From NCBI RefSeq assembly GCF_000737195.2, contig NZ_JALM01000036.1, positions 231,069 to 295,068 on the forward strand: 64,000 nucleotides of DNA, given 5' to 3'. The stretch comes from Sciscionella sediminilitoris. Its GTDB lineage: Bacteria > Actinomycetota > Actinomycetes > Mycobacteriales > Pseudonocardiaceae. How positions within the stretch are numbered: position 1 is the first letter of the stretch; every line of letters begins with the position of its first letter. Position numbers and translations under genes: made by a program. This document shows positions 7,844 through 17,693 of this stretch, piece by piece. The notes under the pieces are model-generated. The model searched no databases and was not told where the DNA came from. It worked only from the letters and a program-made list of their open reading frames with translations.

Positions 7844-8964
7844 GCGAGCCGAATCAGGCGAGCACACCGGCGGCGCGCGTCGGTGTGCCGAAGGAGACCG
7901 CGGACGGCGAACGACGCGTCGCGCTGGTGCCGAAGGTGATCGAACGGCTGCGCTCACGCGGATTCGAGGTCATCGTCGAGCAGGGCGCCGGTATCGAGGC
8001 GCTGATTCCCGATGAGGCCTATACCGAATCGGGCGCCACGATCGGTGATCCGTGGAGCGCCGATGTCGTCGTCAAGGTCAATCCGCCGAGCTCCGAGGAG
8101 ATCGGCAAACTCTCCAGCGGATCGACGCTCATCGGGTTTCTTTCCCCGCTGACGAACGCCGAAACGATTTCCGGACTGCGCAGCGCGGGGGTCACCGGAT
8201 TCGCGATGGAATCCATCCCGCGAATTTCGCGTGCCCAATCGATGGACGCGCTTTCCTCGCAGGCGAACGTCGGCGGTTACAAAGCGGTATTGCTCGCGGC
8301 CACCGCGGCGACCCGGTTCTTCCCGATGCTGACCACGGCGGCCGGAACGGTGAAACCGGCCACCGCGCTCGTGCTCGGTGTCGGGGTCGCCGGACTGCAG
8401 GCGCTCGCCACCGCGAAACGGCTCGGCGCCCGCACCACCGGATACGACGTGCGGCCCGAGGTCGCCGAACAGGTCCGCTCGCTCGGTGCGCAGTGGCTCG
8501 ACCTCGGCATCGAGGCGGCCGGTGAGGGCGGCTACGCCCGTGAACTCTCCGAGGACGAGAAGGCCGAGCAGCAGAAACGGCTCAGCGAAGCCATTTCCGG
8601 TTTCGACGTGGTGATCACCACCGCACTCGTTCCCGGTCGGCCCGCGCCGAAACTGGTCAGTGCCGATGCGGTGCGCGGAATGCGCGCGGGCAGCGTGATC
8701 GTGGACATGGCCGGGGAGACCGGAGGGAACTGCGAGCTGACCGAGCCCGGCGAGACCGTGGTCAAACACGATGTCACGATTGCCTCGCCGCTCAACCTTC
8801 CCGCGACCATGCCCGAGCATTCCAGCGAACTGTATGCGCGCAATGTGCAGGCCCTGCTCGAGCTCATGCTCGATTCGGAAGGCGCGTTCGCTCCGGATTT
8901 CTCGGACGAGATCCTCGCGAAGTCCTGCGTGACGAGCGAGGCGAAAGACGAGGGGAATTCCTGA
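7840..8964 (+). CDS. pntA1: NAD(P) transhydrogenase alpha subunit part 1 (NAD-binding dI)
   Basis: 374 aa, the soluble NAD(H)-binding domain I, homologous to alanine dehydrogenase. Recognisable segments are GVPKETADGERRVALVPKV at the N-terminus, the substrate-loop region SRAQSMDALSSQAN, and the Rossmann motif VLGVGVAGLQALATAKRLGA. As part of the membrane proton-translocating transhydrogenase it transfers hydride between NADH and NADP+. The alpha subunit is split into two genes here, the usual arrangement in actinobacteria and alphaproteobacteria. It is followed after one base by pntA2. Ribosome site GAAGGA lies five bases upstream. Confidence 0.96.
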   Translation: MSEPNQASTPAARVGVPKETADGERRVALVPKVIERLRSRGFEVIVEQGAGIEALIPDEAYTESGATIGDPWSADVVVKVNPPSSEEIGKLSSGSTLIGFLSPLTNAETISGLRSAGVTGFAMESIPRISRAQSMDALSSQANVGGYKAVLLAATAATRFFPMLTTAAGTVKPATALVLGVGVAGLQALATAKRLGARTTGYDVRPEVAEQVRSLGAQWLDLGIEAAGEGGYARELSEDEKAEQQKRLSEAISGFDVVITTALVPGRPAPKLVSADAVRGMRAGSVIVDMAGETGGNCELTEPGETVVKHDVTIASPLNLPATMPEHSSELYARNVQALLELMLDSEGAFAPDFSDEILAKSCVTSEAKDEGNS

Positions 8965-8965
8965 C

Positions 8966-9283
8966 ATGTTGCTCGCGAATATCGCCATACTCGTGCTCGC
9001 CGGTTTCGTCGGCTTCTCGGTCATCTCCAAGGTGCCGAATACCTTGCACACACCCCTGATGTCCGGCACCAACGCGATTCACGGAATCGTATTGCTCGGC
9101 GGACTCATCGTGCTCGGCAGCGGGGCGGACGGATTCTGGTCCAAACTGCTCGCCGTGGTCGCGATCGTGTTCGGCACCATCAACGTCGTCGGTGGATTCC
9201 TGGTCACGGACCGGATGCTGGGCATGTTCAAGCAGAAGCCCGCGACGGACAAGAAGGCTGCGGCCAAGGACGGTGATTCCTGA
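8966..9283 (+). CDS. pntA2: NAD(P) transhydrogenase alpha subunit part 2 (membrane)
   Basis: 105 aa, mostly hydrophobic with three to four transmembrane helices, and the conserved SKVPNTLHTPLMSGTNAI segment typical of PntA2/PntAB. It forms part of the proton channel (domain II) together with PntB. It starts one base after the pntA1 stop and its own stop overlaps the pntB start (TGATG), so the three genes are translated as one unit. The C-terminal ~15 residues are charged and cytoplasmic. Confidence 0.95.
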   Translation: MLLANIAILVLAGFVGFSVISKVPNTLHTPLMSGTNAIHGIVLLGGLIVLGSGADGFWSKLLAVVAIVFGTINVVGGFLVTDRMLGMFKQKPATDKKAAAKDGDS

Positions 9284-10677
9284 TGCACACCTTGATCACC
9301 GTTCTCTACATCATCGCGTTCGCGCTGTTCATCTACGGCCTGATGGGCCTGACCGGTCCGCGAACCGCGGTGCGCGGCAACAAGATCGCGGCCGTCGGTA
9401 TGGCGATCGCGGTCATCGCCACGCTGCTGCAACCCGGAATCAGCAATTGGTGGCTCATCGCGGGCGCGGTGGTGATCGGTGTGCTGCTCGGCATTCCGTC
9501 CGCGCGTCAGGTGAAGATGACCGCGATGCCACAGATGGTGGCGCTGTTCAACGGTCTCGGTGGCGGGGCCGTCGCGCTGATCGCCTGGGTGGAATTCCGG
9601 GATTCCGCCGGGTATCTCGATCGCCCGTTGTATTTCGTGATCGCCTCGCTGTTCGCCGCGGTCGTCGGTTCGATCTCGTTCTGGGGATCGCTGGTCGCCT
9701 TCGGCAAACTGCAGGAGATCCTGCCCGGTAAGCCGGTGAGCGCGGGCAAACTCCAGCAGCCGCTGAACATTCTCGTCATCCTGCTCACCCTCGCCTGTGC
9801 GGTGATCGTCGCGATCGGGGCTTCGCGCACCGAATGGCTGATCGTCGGCGTGCTCGTGTTCGCCGCGGTGCTCGGCCTGCTCGTGGTGTTCCCGATCGGC
9901 GGCGCGGACATGCCCGTGGTGATCTCACTGCTGAACGCGTTCACCGGATTGTCCGCGGCGGCCATGGGGCTCGCGCTGGAGAACACGGCGATGATCGTGG
10001 CAGGCATGATCGTCGGCGCCTCCGGTTCGATCCTCACCGATCAGATGGCCAAGGCCATGAACCGTTCGATTCCCGCGATCGTGGCGGGCGGTTTCGGTGG
10101 TGGCGCGGCCGTCGCCAGTGCCTCGAGCACGGACGCCGGGGAGAAGACGGTGCGCTCCACGAGTGCTTCGGATGCGGCCATCCAGCTCGCCTACGCCGGT
10201 CAGGTCATCGTGGTCCCCGGCTACGGTATGGCGGTCGCGCAGGCCCAGCACGCGGTCAAGGACATGGCGAAACTGTTGGAAGACAAGGGAGTCAGCGTCA
10301 ACTACGCCATTCACCCGGTGGCCGGCCGGATGCCGGGGCACATGAACGTGCTGCTCGCCGAGGCGGACGTACCTTATGACCAGCTCAAGGAAATGGACGA
10401 CATCAACGGTGAGTTCTCGCGCACCGATGTCACGCTGGTGATCGGGGCGAACGATGTCACCAATCCGGCAGCACGTACTGACCCCGGGTCACCGATCCAC
10501 GGCATGCCCATCCTGAACGTGGACGAGTCCAGGTCGGTGATCGTGTTGAAACGCTCGATGAGCGCGGGATTTGCGGGCATCGAGAATGAGCTCTACCACA
10601 ATCCGAAGACGGCGATGCTTTTCGGCGACGCGAAATCCTCGGTCAACGAGGTAATCGAGGAGCTGAAAGCGCTCTAA
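9283..10677 (+). CDS. pntB: NAD(P) transhydrogenase beta subunit
   Basis: 464 aa. The N-terminal ~260 residues hold eight or nine transmembrane helices, with the conserved PSARQVKMTAMPQMVALFNG segment. The C-terminal domain III binds NADP(H), with GYGMAVAQAQHAVKDMA, the HPVAGRMPGHMNVLLAEA segment and VIGANDVTNPAA. Together with PntA1 and PntA2 it couples proton entry to NADPH formation. A strong intrinsic terminator begins nine bases after its stop, closing the operon. Confidence 0.97.
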   Translation: MHTLITVLYIIAFALFIYGLMGLTGPRTAVRGNKIAAVGMAIAVIATLLQPGISNWWLIAGAVVIGVLLGIPSARQVKMTAMPQMVALFNGLGGGAVALIAWVEFRDSAGYLDRPLYFVIASLFAAVVGSISFWGSLVAFGKLQEILPGKPVSAGKLQQPLNILVILLTLACAVIVAIGASRTEWLIVGVLVFAAVLGLLVVFPIGGADMPVVISLLNAFTGLSAAAMGLALENTAMIVAGMIVGASGSILTDQMAKAMNRSIPAIVAGGFGGGAAVASASSTDAGEKTVRSTSASDAAIQLAYAGQVIVVPGYGMAVAQAQHAVKDMAKLLEDKGVSVNYAIHPVAGRMPGHMNVLLAEADVPYDQLKEMDDINGEFSRTDVTLVIGANDVTNPAARTDPGSPIHGMPILNVDESRSVIVLKRSMSAGFAGIENELYHNPKTAMLFGDAKSSVNEVIEELKAL

Positions 10678-10685
10678 GCAGGTAT

Positions 10686-10735
10686 GTCAGGGGACCCGCG
10701 TGCGTGGCACGCCGGGTCCCCTGACGCGTTTTTAG
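10686..10735 (+). terminator. Rho-independent terminator of the pnt operon
   Basis: A 13-bp perfect stem (10686-10698 with 10713-10725) encloses an inner 5-bp stem (10699-10703 with 10707-10711) and is followed by GCGTTTTT. This is the best terminator in the window. Confidence 0.92.
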
Positions 10736-10802
10736 CGCACCGATGCCTAGTTGATACCCCCAGGCCGACTGCGCGACGTGCGGGATGCGATACCGTTGCG
10801 TT

Positions 10803-11588
10803 ATGAGCAACCCAACGGACAGGCGGGGAAGCTCGACAGCGGTGCAGTCGGTTGACCGTGCCATCACTGTGCTTGAGTTCCTTGCGAAACAAGGAGAAGC
10901 GGGTATCACCGAGATCGCGGGTGAGCTCGATGTGCACAAGTCCACGGCATCCCGGCTGGTTTCGGTATTGCAGGCGCGCGGGCTGGTCGAACAGCTCGGC
11001 TCGCGTGGGAAGTACGCCATTGGTATCGGGATCGTCCGGCTCGCGGGAGCTGCGAGCAACCGGACGGATATCGCCTCGTTGAGTCAACCGGTCTGCGAGC
11101 AGCTCGCCGAGGAGCTCGGTGAAACGGTGAACGTGGCGATCCTGAACGACGACGGGGTCGCGGTGAACATCGCGCAGTCGCGTTCCACATCCGCGATCGC
11201 CACGCAGAACTGGATCGGTCAGCGGACCGCGCTGCACGCGACGTCGAGCGGAAAGGTACTGCTGGCCCATCTTCCGTTGGCGCGCAGACGTGCCCTGTTG
11301 CGGCGCAGGCTCGAGGAGTTCACGCCGAAGACGATCACCGACAGCGCGGAACTGAGCACCGAGCTCGACTCGATCGTGCGGGACGGTTACTCCTGGTGTT
11401 TCGAGGAGCTGGAACTCGGCATGCACGCGGTCGCGGTTCCGGTACGCGGGGACCACGGTGACGTGGTCGCGGCACTTTCCGCCTCCGGGCCCGCCTATCG
11501 GCTCACCCGCGAGCGCATCAGGCAGGTCAGCGTGGAGATCATCCGGGCGGCGCGGGAGCTCTCCGCGAATCTCGGCTACTGGGACTGA
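10803..11588 (+). CDS. IclR-family transcriptional regulator
   Basis: 261 aa. The N-terminal winged helix covers residues ~12-75 (SVDRAITVLEFLAKQ, then ITEIAGELDVHKSTASRLVSVLQARGLVEQ), followed by the IclR effector domain with HATSSGKVLLA and the TPKTIT segment. The start is the ATG at 10803; an in-frame ATG at 10785 would add six residues without family support. IclR proteins sense small metabolites, often aromatic acids or glyoxylate-type compounds. It is not next to an obvious target: upstream is the terminated pnt operon, downstream cobF. Its target may be itself or a distant operon. Confidence 0.9.
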   Translation: MSNPTDRRGSSTAVQSVDRAITVLEFLAKQGEAGITEIAGELDVHKSTASRLVSVLQARGLVEQLGSRGKYAIGIGIVRLAGAASNRTDIASLSQPVCEQLAEELGETVNVAILNDDGVAVNIAQSRSTSAIATQNWIGQRTALHATSSGKVLLAHLPLARRRALLRRRLEEFTPKTITDSAELSTELDSIVRDGYSWCFEELELGMHAVAVPVRGDHGDVVAALSASGPAYRLTRERIRQVSVEIIRAARELSANLGYWD

Positions 11589-11659
11589 TTCGGCGGTCAC
11601 CCGGGGTGCTCGTGGGTAGCTCCCGGGTGCCGAACCGCACTCGCGCATAATCAGCCATT

Positions 11660-12421
11660 GTGCGGAATATTGTGCTGATCGGAATCGGCGAAGGTGACCC
11701 GGAACATCTGACGGTGCGCGCTGTCGAGGCGATGCGCAGCGTGGATGTGTTCTTCATCCTGGACAAGGGCGAGCGCAAGAAGGAGCTCGTGGACTTCCGC
11801 GCCGAGGTGCTCGGCCGGTACGTGCCCGAGGGCGGGTACCGCATCGCGGAGGCGAACGACCCGCCACGGGACCGGTCCAGCGCCGAGTACGTGTCCGCGG
11901 TCGAGGACTGGCGCAAGCGGCGGGCGGACGTCTGCGAGCGGATGATCGCCGAGGAGCTCGGCGAGGACGAGACCGGCGCATTCCTCGTCTGGGGCGATCC
12001 GACCCTCTACGACAGCACCCTCGGCATCCTCGAGGACATTCTCGCGCGCGGCACGCTCAGCTTCGAGTACACCGTGATTCCCGGGGTCAGCAGCGTCTCC
12101 TCGCTGGTGGCGCGGCACCGCACCGGACTGAACCGGATCGGGCGTCCGGTGCAGATCACCACCGGCCGCAGGCTCGCCGAGGGGTTCCCGGACGGCGTGG
12201 ACGACGTGGTCGTCATGCTGGACGCGCACTGTACGTTCGCCGAGATCGAGAACGCCGGAATGGAGATCTACTGGGGCGCCTATCTCGGTACTCCCGAGGA
12301 GGTCACGGTGTCCGGCACGCTGCCCGAGGTGGCCGAGGAAATCAAGCGGGTCCGCGCCGAGGCCCGCGAGCGCAACGGCTGGATCATGGATACCTACTTG
12401 TTGCGCCGCAACCCTGGGTAG
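11660..12421 (+). CDS. cobF: Precorrin-6A synthase (deacetylating)
   Basis: 253 aa, the normal CobF length. It belongs to the SAM-dependent tetrapyrrole methylase superfamily: N-terminal [17 protein letters not shown], the FILDKGERK segment characteristic of Cob[14 protein letters not shown] in the middle, and the IPGVSSV loop. It methylates C-1 of precorrin-5 with loss of acetate in the aerobic route to cobalamin. It stands alone here, without other cob genes; the window does contain a cobalamin riboswitch at metE, so the cell evidently makes or uses B12. The GTG start at 11660 gives the family N-terminus. Confidence 0.93.
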   Translation: MRNIVLIGIGEGDPEHLTVRAVEAMRSVDVFFILDKGERKKELVDFRAEVLGRYVPEGGYRIAEANDPPRDRSSAEYVSAVEDWRKRRADVCERMIAEELGEDETGAFLVWGDPTLYDSTLGILEDILARGTLSFEYTVIPGVSSVSSLVARHRTGLNRIGRPVQITTGRRLAEGFPDGVDDVVVMLDAHCTFAEIENAGMEIYWGAYLGTPEEVTVSGTLPEVAEEIKRVRAEARERNGWIMDTYLLRRNPG

Positions 12422-12470
12422 CGATCCGCAACATTGGCGGGGTCCGCGCGCTGCGTGGCAGGATGACGTA

Positions 12471-13472
12471 GTGAAGATCGGTTACAAAGCATCCGCGGAA
12501 CAGTTCGGCCCCCGGGATCTCGTCGAGTACGCGGTGCGGGCCGAAGAACTTGGCCTCGACAGTGTCATGGTCTCTGATCACTTCCAGCCCTGGCGGCACA
12601 ACGGCGGGCACGCACCCTTCTCGATGGCCTGGATGGGCGCGGTCGGGGAGCGGACCTCGCGGGTCCAGCTGGGCACCAGCGTGCTCACCGCGACCTTCCG
12701 GTACAACCCCGCGGTGGTCGCGCAGGCCTTCGGCACCCTCGGCTGCCTGTTCCCCGGCCGGGTGATGCTCGGGATCGGCACCGGCGAGGCACTGAACGAG
12801 CTGGCCGTCGCCAAGTTCGAGTGGCCCGCCTTCAAGGAGCGGTTCGCGCGGCTGCGGGAATCGGTGCGCCTGATGCGCGCCCTGTGGGACGGCGAACGGG
12901 TCAGCTTCGACGGCGACTACTACCAGACCGACAACGCCACCGTGTACGACCGCCCGGACGAGCGCATCCCGGTGTTCGTGGCCGCCGGTGGGCCGGTCGT
13001 CGCGAAGTACGCCGGCCGCGCCGGTGACGGATTCATCTGCACCAGCGGAAAAGGCCCGGAACTGTACACGGACAAGCTGCTTCCCGCCGTCGAGGAAGGG
13101 CTCTCCGCTGCGGGCAAGGAACCCGGCTCGATCGAGAAGATGATCGAGATCAAGCTCTCCTACGACCGCGATCACGAGCGGGCCATCGAGAACACCAGGT
13201 TCTGGGGACCGCTCGCGCTCTCCGCCGAGCAGAAGCACAGCCTCTCCGACCCGGTGGAGATGGAAAAGGCAGGCGATGCCCTGACCAGTGAGCAGATCGC
13301 CAGCCGGTGGATCGTCGCCTCCGATCCGGAGGAAGCGATCGAGAAGGTGAAGTTTTACCTCGACGCGGGCTTCGACCACCTGGTGTTCCACGGCCCGGGC
13401 AACGACCAGGAGCGGTTCCTCACCCAGTTCACCGAGGATGTGGTGCCGAAACTGCGGGAGCTCGGCGCATAG
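12471..13472 (+). CDS. fgd: F420-dependent glucose-6-phosphate dehydrogenase
   Basis: 333 aa, close to mycobacterial Fgd1 length. It has a luciferase-like TIM-barrel fold with the family features: [12 protein letters not shown] at the N-terminus, [17 protein letters not shown] with the active-site His, [19 protein letters not shown], and [10 protein letters not shown]. It oxidises glucose-6-phosphate to 6-phosphogluconolactone while reducing coenzyme F420, the main source of F420H2 in actinobacteria. GTG start. It overlaps the convergent TauE/SafE gene by 44 bp at the 3' ends. No F420 biosynthesis genes are present in the window. Confidence 0.95.
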   Translation: MKIGYKASAEQFGPRDLVEYAVRAEELGLDSVMVSDHFQPWRHNGGHAPFSMAWMGAVGERTSRVQLGTSVLTATFRYNPAVVAQAFGTLGCLFPGRVMLGIGTGEALNELAVAKFEWPAFKERFARLRESVRLMRALWDGERVSFDGDYYQTDNATVYDRPDERIPVFVAAGGPVVAKYAGRAGDGFICTSGKGPELYTDKLLPAVEEGLSAAGKEPGSIEKMIEIKLSYDRDHERAIENTRFWGPLALSAEQKHSLSDPVEMEKAGDALTSEQIASRWIVASDPEEAIEKVKFYLDAGFDHLVFHGPGNDQERFLTQFTEDVVPKLRELGA

Positions 13473-14256
13473 CGAACAGTTCGCGGATCGCCATCGCGAT
13501 GGCGAACGTGCCGAACACCAGGGAGAGCACCGTTCCGGACAGCGCGAGCGCGAGCAGGGCGCCCGCGATCGCGCCCGGGACGGCCCCGAGATTGAGCAGC
13601 ACGGACAGCCGCCCGTCCGCGGTGCCCTGGCGCAGGTGCACGACGGTGCTCACGATCGAGGTCGGCAGGAACATCAGCAGCGAGGTGCCCTCCGCGGTGT
13701 GCAGATCGGTGCCGAACAGCAGCACGAGCGCCGGTACCGCGAGCAACCCGCCGCCGAGGCCCATCGCGCCCGCCCAGGCACCGATGAGCACCCCGGTCAC
13801 GGTGGCGAGCGGGAGCACGAACCAGAGTTCGGCGAGCAGCTGCTGGCTGAACAGCGCCGCACCGCCACTGGGATCGAGCCCGAAGGCGTCCAGGAACAGC
13901 TTCGTCCCGGTGACCAGCAACACCGCGAGGAACAGCACGCGCAGCAAGGTTTCCGGGAGCCGGGTGAGGAGTTTGGCGCCGAAGAACCCGCCGATCACGC
14001 TGCCCAGCATGAGGCCGGAGCCGCTGCGCAGATCGACTCCGCCGCCACCGAGGGCGAACACCACCGGGCCGACCAGGCACACCGCGATGTTCGCGGCCGC
14101 CGAGGTGCCGTGCAGCACCGCGCGCGGCAAGGTGGTGAGCCGGTCGAGGGCGGGCACGTAGATCACGCCGCTGCCGCCGCCGAGCAAACCGCCGACGGCC
14201 GCGCCGATCCCGCCGAGGACCGTGGCACTCGCCGTGCCGAGCCGGTCAGTGGCCAT
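13429..14256 (-). CDS. TauE/SafE (TSUP) family membrane exporter
   Basis: 275 aa with about eight hydrophobic helices in two repeats. Each half has a glycine-rich motif of TSUP type ([16 protein letters not shown] near residue 20, [18 protein letters not shown] near 170). TSUP proteins move sulfite, sulfoacetate, thiosulfate or other small organic anions. Its start overlaps the stop of a GntR regulator gene by the ATGA mode, so regulator and transporter form one operon. The substrate cannot be read from sequence. Confidence 0.85.
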   Translation of the reverse strand: MATDRLGTASATVLGGIGAAVGGLLGGGSGVIYVPALDRLTTLPRAVLHGTSAAANIAVCLVGPVVFALGGGGVDLRSGSGLMLGSVIGGFFGAKLLTRLPETLLRVLFLAVLLVTGTKLFLDAFGLDPSGGAALFSQQLLAELWFVLPLATVTGVLIGAWAGAMGLGGGLLAVPALVLLFGTDLHTAEGTSLLMFLPTSIVSTVVHLRQGTADGRLSVLLNLGAVPGAIAGALLALALSGTVLSLVFGTFAIAMAIRELFAMRRAPAVSAPHPR

Positions 14257-14951
14257 CAGCCGGTTTCCCGCAGCGGGGAGGAGATCGAATCCAGATTCGC
14301 CAGGGTCGCCGCGATCGCGGCAGCCGCATCCCCGCGTTCGATGGCCGCGAGCAGGTCCGCGTGCGCGCAGGCGGTGTCCGGCACATCCGCGTCCTCGGTG
14401 ATGCGGTCCAGCGTGGCCGCGCGGATGGTCGGCAGCACCGCGTCGTAGAGCCCGAGCAGCAGGGCGTTCCCGGACAGCGCCACGATGCCCCGGTGGAATT
14501 CCAGGTCGCTGTCCACATAACGGGCCGCATCGCCTGCCTGATTGCGTTCGGCGAGCTTGTCGCGCACCGCGCCGAGTTCCCCTGGGCGGGCCCGCGCCGA
14601 GGCCAGGCGCGCCGCCTCCACCTCGATGCCCCGGCGCACTTCGTAGACCTCCAGCAGCCGGGCCTTGCGCAGCAGTTCGCCCACATCCGGTTCGTTCTTG
14701 GCTTGCTCGAGCACGAAGGTGCCCGAGCCGTGGCGTACCTCGAGCAGCCCGTCACGGGCGAGCAGCCGGACCGCCTCGCGCACCGAGGACCGCCCGACGC
14801 CGAGCTCGGCGGCGAGAGCGGACTCGTTCGGCAGCTTCTGCCCCGGCGCCCAGCGCCGTTCGCGCAGCTGTTCCCGGAGTGCCTGCTCGATCTGCGGCAC
14901 GATCGGCCCGTGATTGATCCGGTGCACCGCGCCCTGGTTGGCTCCTGTCAC
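14256..14951 (-). CDS. GntR/FadR-family regulator of the TSUP transporter
   Basis: 231 aa. GntR winged helix at residues ~15-80 (LREQLRERRWAPGQKLPNE, then LGVGRSSVREAVRLLARDGLLEV) and an all-helical FCD ligand domain behind it, with the metal-binding type Asp/His positions (DSDLEFHRGIVALSGN). It is the first gene of a two-gene operon with the TauE/SafE transporter. A perfect 12-bp palindrome lies 22 bp upstream of its start and is the likely operator, suggesting autoregulation lifted by the transported organic acid. Confidence 0.88.
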   Translation of the reverse strand: MTGANQGAVHRINHGPIVPQIEQALREQLRERRWAPGQKLPNESALAAELGVGRSSVREAVRLLARDGLLEVRHGSGTFVLEQAKNEPDVGELLRKARLLEVYEVRRGIEVEAARLASARARPGELGAVRDKLAERNQAGDAARYVDSDLEFHRGIVALSGNALLLGLYDAVLPTIRAATLDRITEDADVPDTACAHADLLAAIERGDAAAAIAATLANLDSISSPLRETG

Positions 14952-14972
14952 GGGAAGGAGCCTAGCAAGTCG

Positions 14973-14984
14973 TCAGACGTCTGA
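14973..14984 (-). promoter_or_regulatory. Palindromic operator TCAGACGTCTGA before the GntR-TSUP operon
   Basis: A perfect 12-bp palindrome just upstream of the GntR start. It contains GTCAGAC within the larger GTCAGACGTCTG, in keeping with FadR-type operators. Probable binding site for the regulator encoded directly downstream. Confidence 0.55.
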
Positions 14985-15010
14985 GAAGTAGGTGCTGATA
15001 TGTCGACAAA

Positions 15011-15044
15011 TCGGCGGGGCGAACCGTCCGGTCCACCCCGCCGA
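15011..15044 (-). terminator. Hairpin terminator of metE
   Basis: A nine-base perfect stem (TCGGCGGGG at 15011-15019 with 15036-15044) starts 10 bp after the metE stop. Read on the minus strand it is followed by TTTG. This supports termination of the metE transcript before the GntR promoter. Confidence 0.7.
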
Positions 15045-15053
15045 TCGAGAGCC

Positions 15054-17336
15054 TTACCGCAGTGCGGTGGCCGCGCCGACCATGTTCCGCAGTGCCTTCT
15101 CCACCTCCGAATAGCCGCGGGTCTTGAGGCCGCAGTCCGGGTTGACCCACAGGCGTTCCGCGGGCACCGCTGCCTTGGCGGCGCTCAGCAGCTCGGACTG
15201 CTCACCGAGCTCGGGAATGCGCGGGGAATGGATGTCGTAGATGCCCGGCCCGACACCCCTGGCGAACCCGATCGCGCGCAGATCCTCGAGTACTTCCATG
15301 CGTGAGCGGGCCGCTTCGATCGTGGTGACATCCGCGTCCAGCCCGTCGATCGCCTCGATCACATCGGCGAACTCCGAGTAACACAGGTGCGTGTGGATCT
15401 GGGTCGCCGCAGCCGCACCGGATGTGGCCAGCCGGAAGGAATTCACCGCCCACTCCAGGTAGGCCGGGCGCTCGCTTTCCCGCAGTGGCAGCAGTTCGCG
15501 CAGCGCGGGCTCGTCCACCTGCACGACGCGGATGCCCGCGGTCTCCAGGTCGTGGATCTCGTCGCGCAGCGCGAGTGCGACCTGATCGGCGGTCGTGGCC
15601 AGTGGTTGGTCATCGCGCACGAAGGACCAGGCGAGGATCGTGACCGGACCGGTGAGCATGCCCTTGACCGGTTTCTCGGTCAGCGACTGGGCGTAGGTGC
15701 TCCATTCGACCGAGAGCGGGGCGGTGCGGGATACATCCCCGTGCAGGATCGGCGGGCGCACACAGCGCGAACCGTAGGACTGCACCCAGCCGTTCTCGGT
15801 GGAGAAGAAGCCTTCCAGCCCTTCGGAGAAGTACTGCACCATGTCGTTGCGTTCCGGCTCACCGTGCACGAGCACGTCGAGCCCGATGCTCTCCTGGAAC
15901 TCGATCACCTCGCGGATTTCGGTGCGCATCCGCTCGGTGTAGGTGGCCTCGTCGATCTTGCCGTCCCGCAGTTCCGCGCGTGCCTTGCGGATCGAGGGCG
16001 TCTGCGGGAAGGACCCGATCGTCGTGGTGGCCAGCGGCGGCAGGTTCAGCCGGGCCTGCTGCGCCTGTGCCCGGCTCGCGTAGTCGACCCGCTTGCGCTG
16101 TTCCGGGCGCAGTGCGGCGATCCGGCCGCGCAGCTGTTCGTCCTTGCGCGCCCGTGCGGTGGCCTTGCGGACTCGATCCGAGGCGGCGGCCAGTTGCTCG
16201 GCGATCCCGGAGTCCTCGTTTTCCATGGCGCGCCCGAGCAGCACGACCTCGTCGACCTTCTGCCGCGCGAACGCCAGCCGCTCTCGCAATTCCTCGTACA
16301 GCGCCGGTTCCGCGTTCAGGTCGTAGGGCACGTGCAGCAGCGAACACGAGGTGGACACCGCGAGCCCGCCGACCGAACCGAGCAGTGCGGCACAGGTCGA
16401 CGCGGCCGAACGCAGATCGGTGCGCCAGACGTTGCGCCCGTCGACCACCCCGGCGACGAGGGTCTTGTCCCGCAGTTTGCCAAGCGAGGCAACGCGATCC
16501 ACCGTTTGCGGCGCGGTGACCAGGTCGAGTGCGATGGCCTCGATACCGGTCTCGGCGAGTACCGGGAGTGCGTCGCCGAGATCGCCGAAGTACCCGGCGA
16601 CAAGGAGCTTCGGCCGGTTCTGCTGGCCGCTGAGCCGATCGTAGGCCCGGCGCAGGGCATCGAGTTCGCCGCTGGAGCGGTCCGCGGCGAAGGCCGGTTC
16701 GTCCAGCTGCACCCACTGCGCCCCGGCCTCGGCCAGTTTACCGAGCAGTTCGGAATAGGCTTCGAGCAGCGGATCGAGCAGATCGAGCGGGTCGAACCCG
16801 GCGGGCGCGTGCGGGGCGGCCTTGGCCAGTAGCAGGAAGGTCACCGGGCCGAGCAGCACCGGGCGTGCTTGCACACCGGCCGCTTTCGCCTCGGCGTATT
16901 CGGTGAGCGGCTTGTCCCCGGCCAGGCGGAATTTCGTGTCCGGGGCGAGTTCGGGGACCAGGTAGTGATAGTTGGTGTCGAACCACTTCGTCAGTTCGAG
17001 CGGGGTGACCTCGGCGCGCCCGCGAGCCATGGCGAAATACTCGTCGAGCGCGCCGAGGCCGAGTTCACGGAACCGTTGCGGTACCGCGTCGAAAAGTACC
17101 GCGGTGTCGAGCACGTGGTCGTAGTAGGAGAAGGTGTTGCACGGCACCGAATCGAGCCCGGCAGCGGACAGCTCGGAGATCGTTCCGGCACGTAGTTCGG
17201 CGGCGACCTGTTCGAGTTGTCCGGCGTCGATGCGCTCGGCCCAGTACCGTTCGACGGCACGTTTGAGTTCCCGGCGCGGCCCGATCCTCGGGTAGCCGAG
17301 TACGGTCGAACCGATCGTCGATTTTCCTTGCTCCAT
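15054..17336 (-). CDS. metE: Cobalamin-independent methionine synthase
   Basis: 760 aa, full family length. The N-terminal half ([20 protein letters not shown]) is a degenerate copy of the catalytic half. The C-terminal half holds the methyl-THF and zinc sites: [11 protein letters not shown], the [13 protein letters not shown] segment, and the zinc-ligand segments [10 protein letters not shown] (His, Cys) and [13 protein letters not shown] (Cys). It transfers a methyl group from 5-methyl-THF-polyglutamate to homocysteine without B12. The start at 17336 has GAGGAGAG upstream; longer frames run into the riboswitch. Expression should be shut off by cobalamin through the upstream riboswitch, when a B12-dependent MetH elsewhere can take over. 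Confidence 0.97.
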   Translation of the reverse strand: MEQGKSTIGSTVLGYPRIGPRRELKRAVERYWAERIDAGQLEQVAAELRAGTISELSAAGLDSVPCNTFSYYDHVLDTAVLFDAVPQRFRELGLGALDEYFAMARGRAEVTPLELTKWFDTNYHYLVPELAPDTKFRLAGDKPLTEYAEAKAAGVQARPVLLGPVTFLLLAKAAPHAPAGFDPLDLLDPLLEAYSELLGKLAEAGAQWVQLDEPAFAADRSSGELDALRRAYDRLSGQQNRPKLLVAGYFGDLGDALPVLAETGIEAIALDLVTAPQTVDRVASLGKLRDKTLVAGVVDGRNVWRTDLRSAASTCAALLGSVGGLAVSTSCSLLHVPYDLNAEPALYEELRERLAFARQKVDEVVLLGRAMENEDSGIAEQLAAASDRVRKATARARKDEQLRGRIAALRPEQRKRVDYASRAQAQQARLNLPPLATTTIGSFPQTPSIRKARAELRDGKIDEATYTERMRTEIREVIEFQESIGLDVLVHGEPERNDMVQYFSEGLEGFFSTENGWVQSYGSRCVRPPILHGDVSRTAPLSVEWSTYAQSLTEKPVKGMLTGPVTILAWSFVRDDQPLATTADQVALALRDEIHDLETAGIRVVQVDEPALRELLPLRESERPAYLEWAVNSFRLATSGAAAATQIHTHLCYSEFADVIEAIDGLDADVTTIEAARSRMEVLEDLRAIGFARGVGPGIYDIHSPRIPELGEQSELLSAAKAAVPAERLWVNPDCGLKTRGYSEVEKALRNMVGAATALR

Positions 17337-17348
17337 GGGCTCTCTCCT

Positions 17349-17360
17349 CGCGAGCTCGCG
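17349..17360 (-). promoter_or_regulatory. Palindrome CGCGAGCTCGCG at the metE ribosome site
   Basis: A perfect 12-bp palindrome directly upstream of the GAGGAGAG ribosome site of metE, between the riboswitch core and the start codon. A hairpin here could take part in the on/off switch of translation. No U-tract follows, so translational rather than transcriptional control is more likely. Confidence 0.4.
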
Positions 17361-17444
17361 GTGTTCCGGCGGCCGCGCGGGAGTGGTGGAGGACAGGTGG
17401 GCAGGACAGCGCCGCACCACGTCCGCCCTTGCCGCCCTCGAGGC

Positions 17445-17652
17445 CGTCGGACTTGCACACCGATGGCAGGTCTTCGGACTCGCGGGCACCCACCGGATCC
17501 GGTGGACCTACTGGCCGTCGCTTCCCGGGCCGTGCCCAGTGCTCCATGACGGCGGTCGTTCCCGCTCACCGCTGCGGGGCAGTCCCAGATTCACACTGGG
17601 TTCCCTCTTGCCTCACTCGCCCCTGGGATGGGGCGGTGAACCATCAGCGCGT
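17445..17652 (-). promoter_or_regulatory. Cobalamin (B12) riboswitch controlling metE
   Basis: On the minus strand the 5' leader of metE contains the conserved aptamer elements in order: GGAACCCAGTGTGAATCTGG, GACTGCCCCGCAGCGGTGAG, a variable arm including a perfect 16-bp palindrome (17490-17505), and the B12-box segment GTCCGAAGACCTGCC (near 17468-17482). The order and sequence are those of adenosyl/methylcobalamin riboswitches. It lies ~110 bp before the metE start. Binding of cobalamin should repress metE. Confidence 0.93.
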
Positions 17653-17693
17653 TCGAGCATAGCAAGAATCGCACGTTTTCCAAGCGAGTTCCG

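Noticed and set aside
15387..16832. A 481-codon plus-strand frame over metE.
   Set aside because: Antisense to the conserved catalytic half of MetE; no family match.
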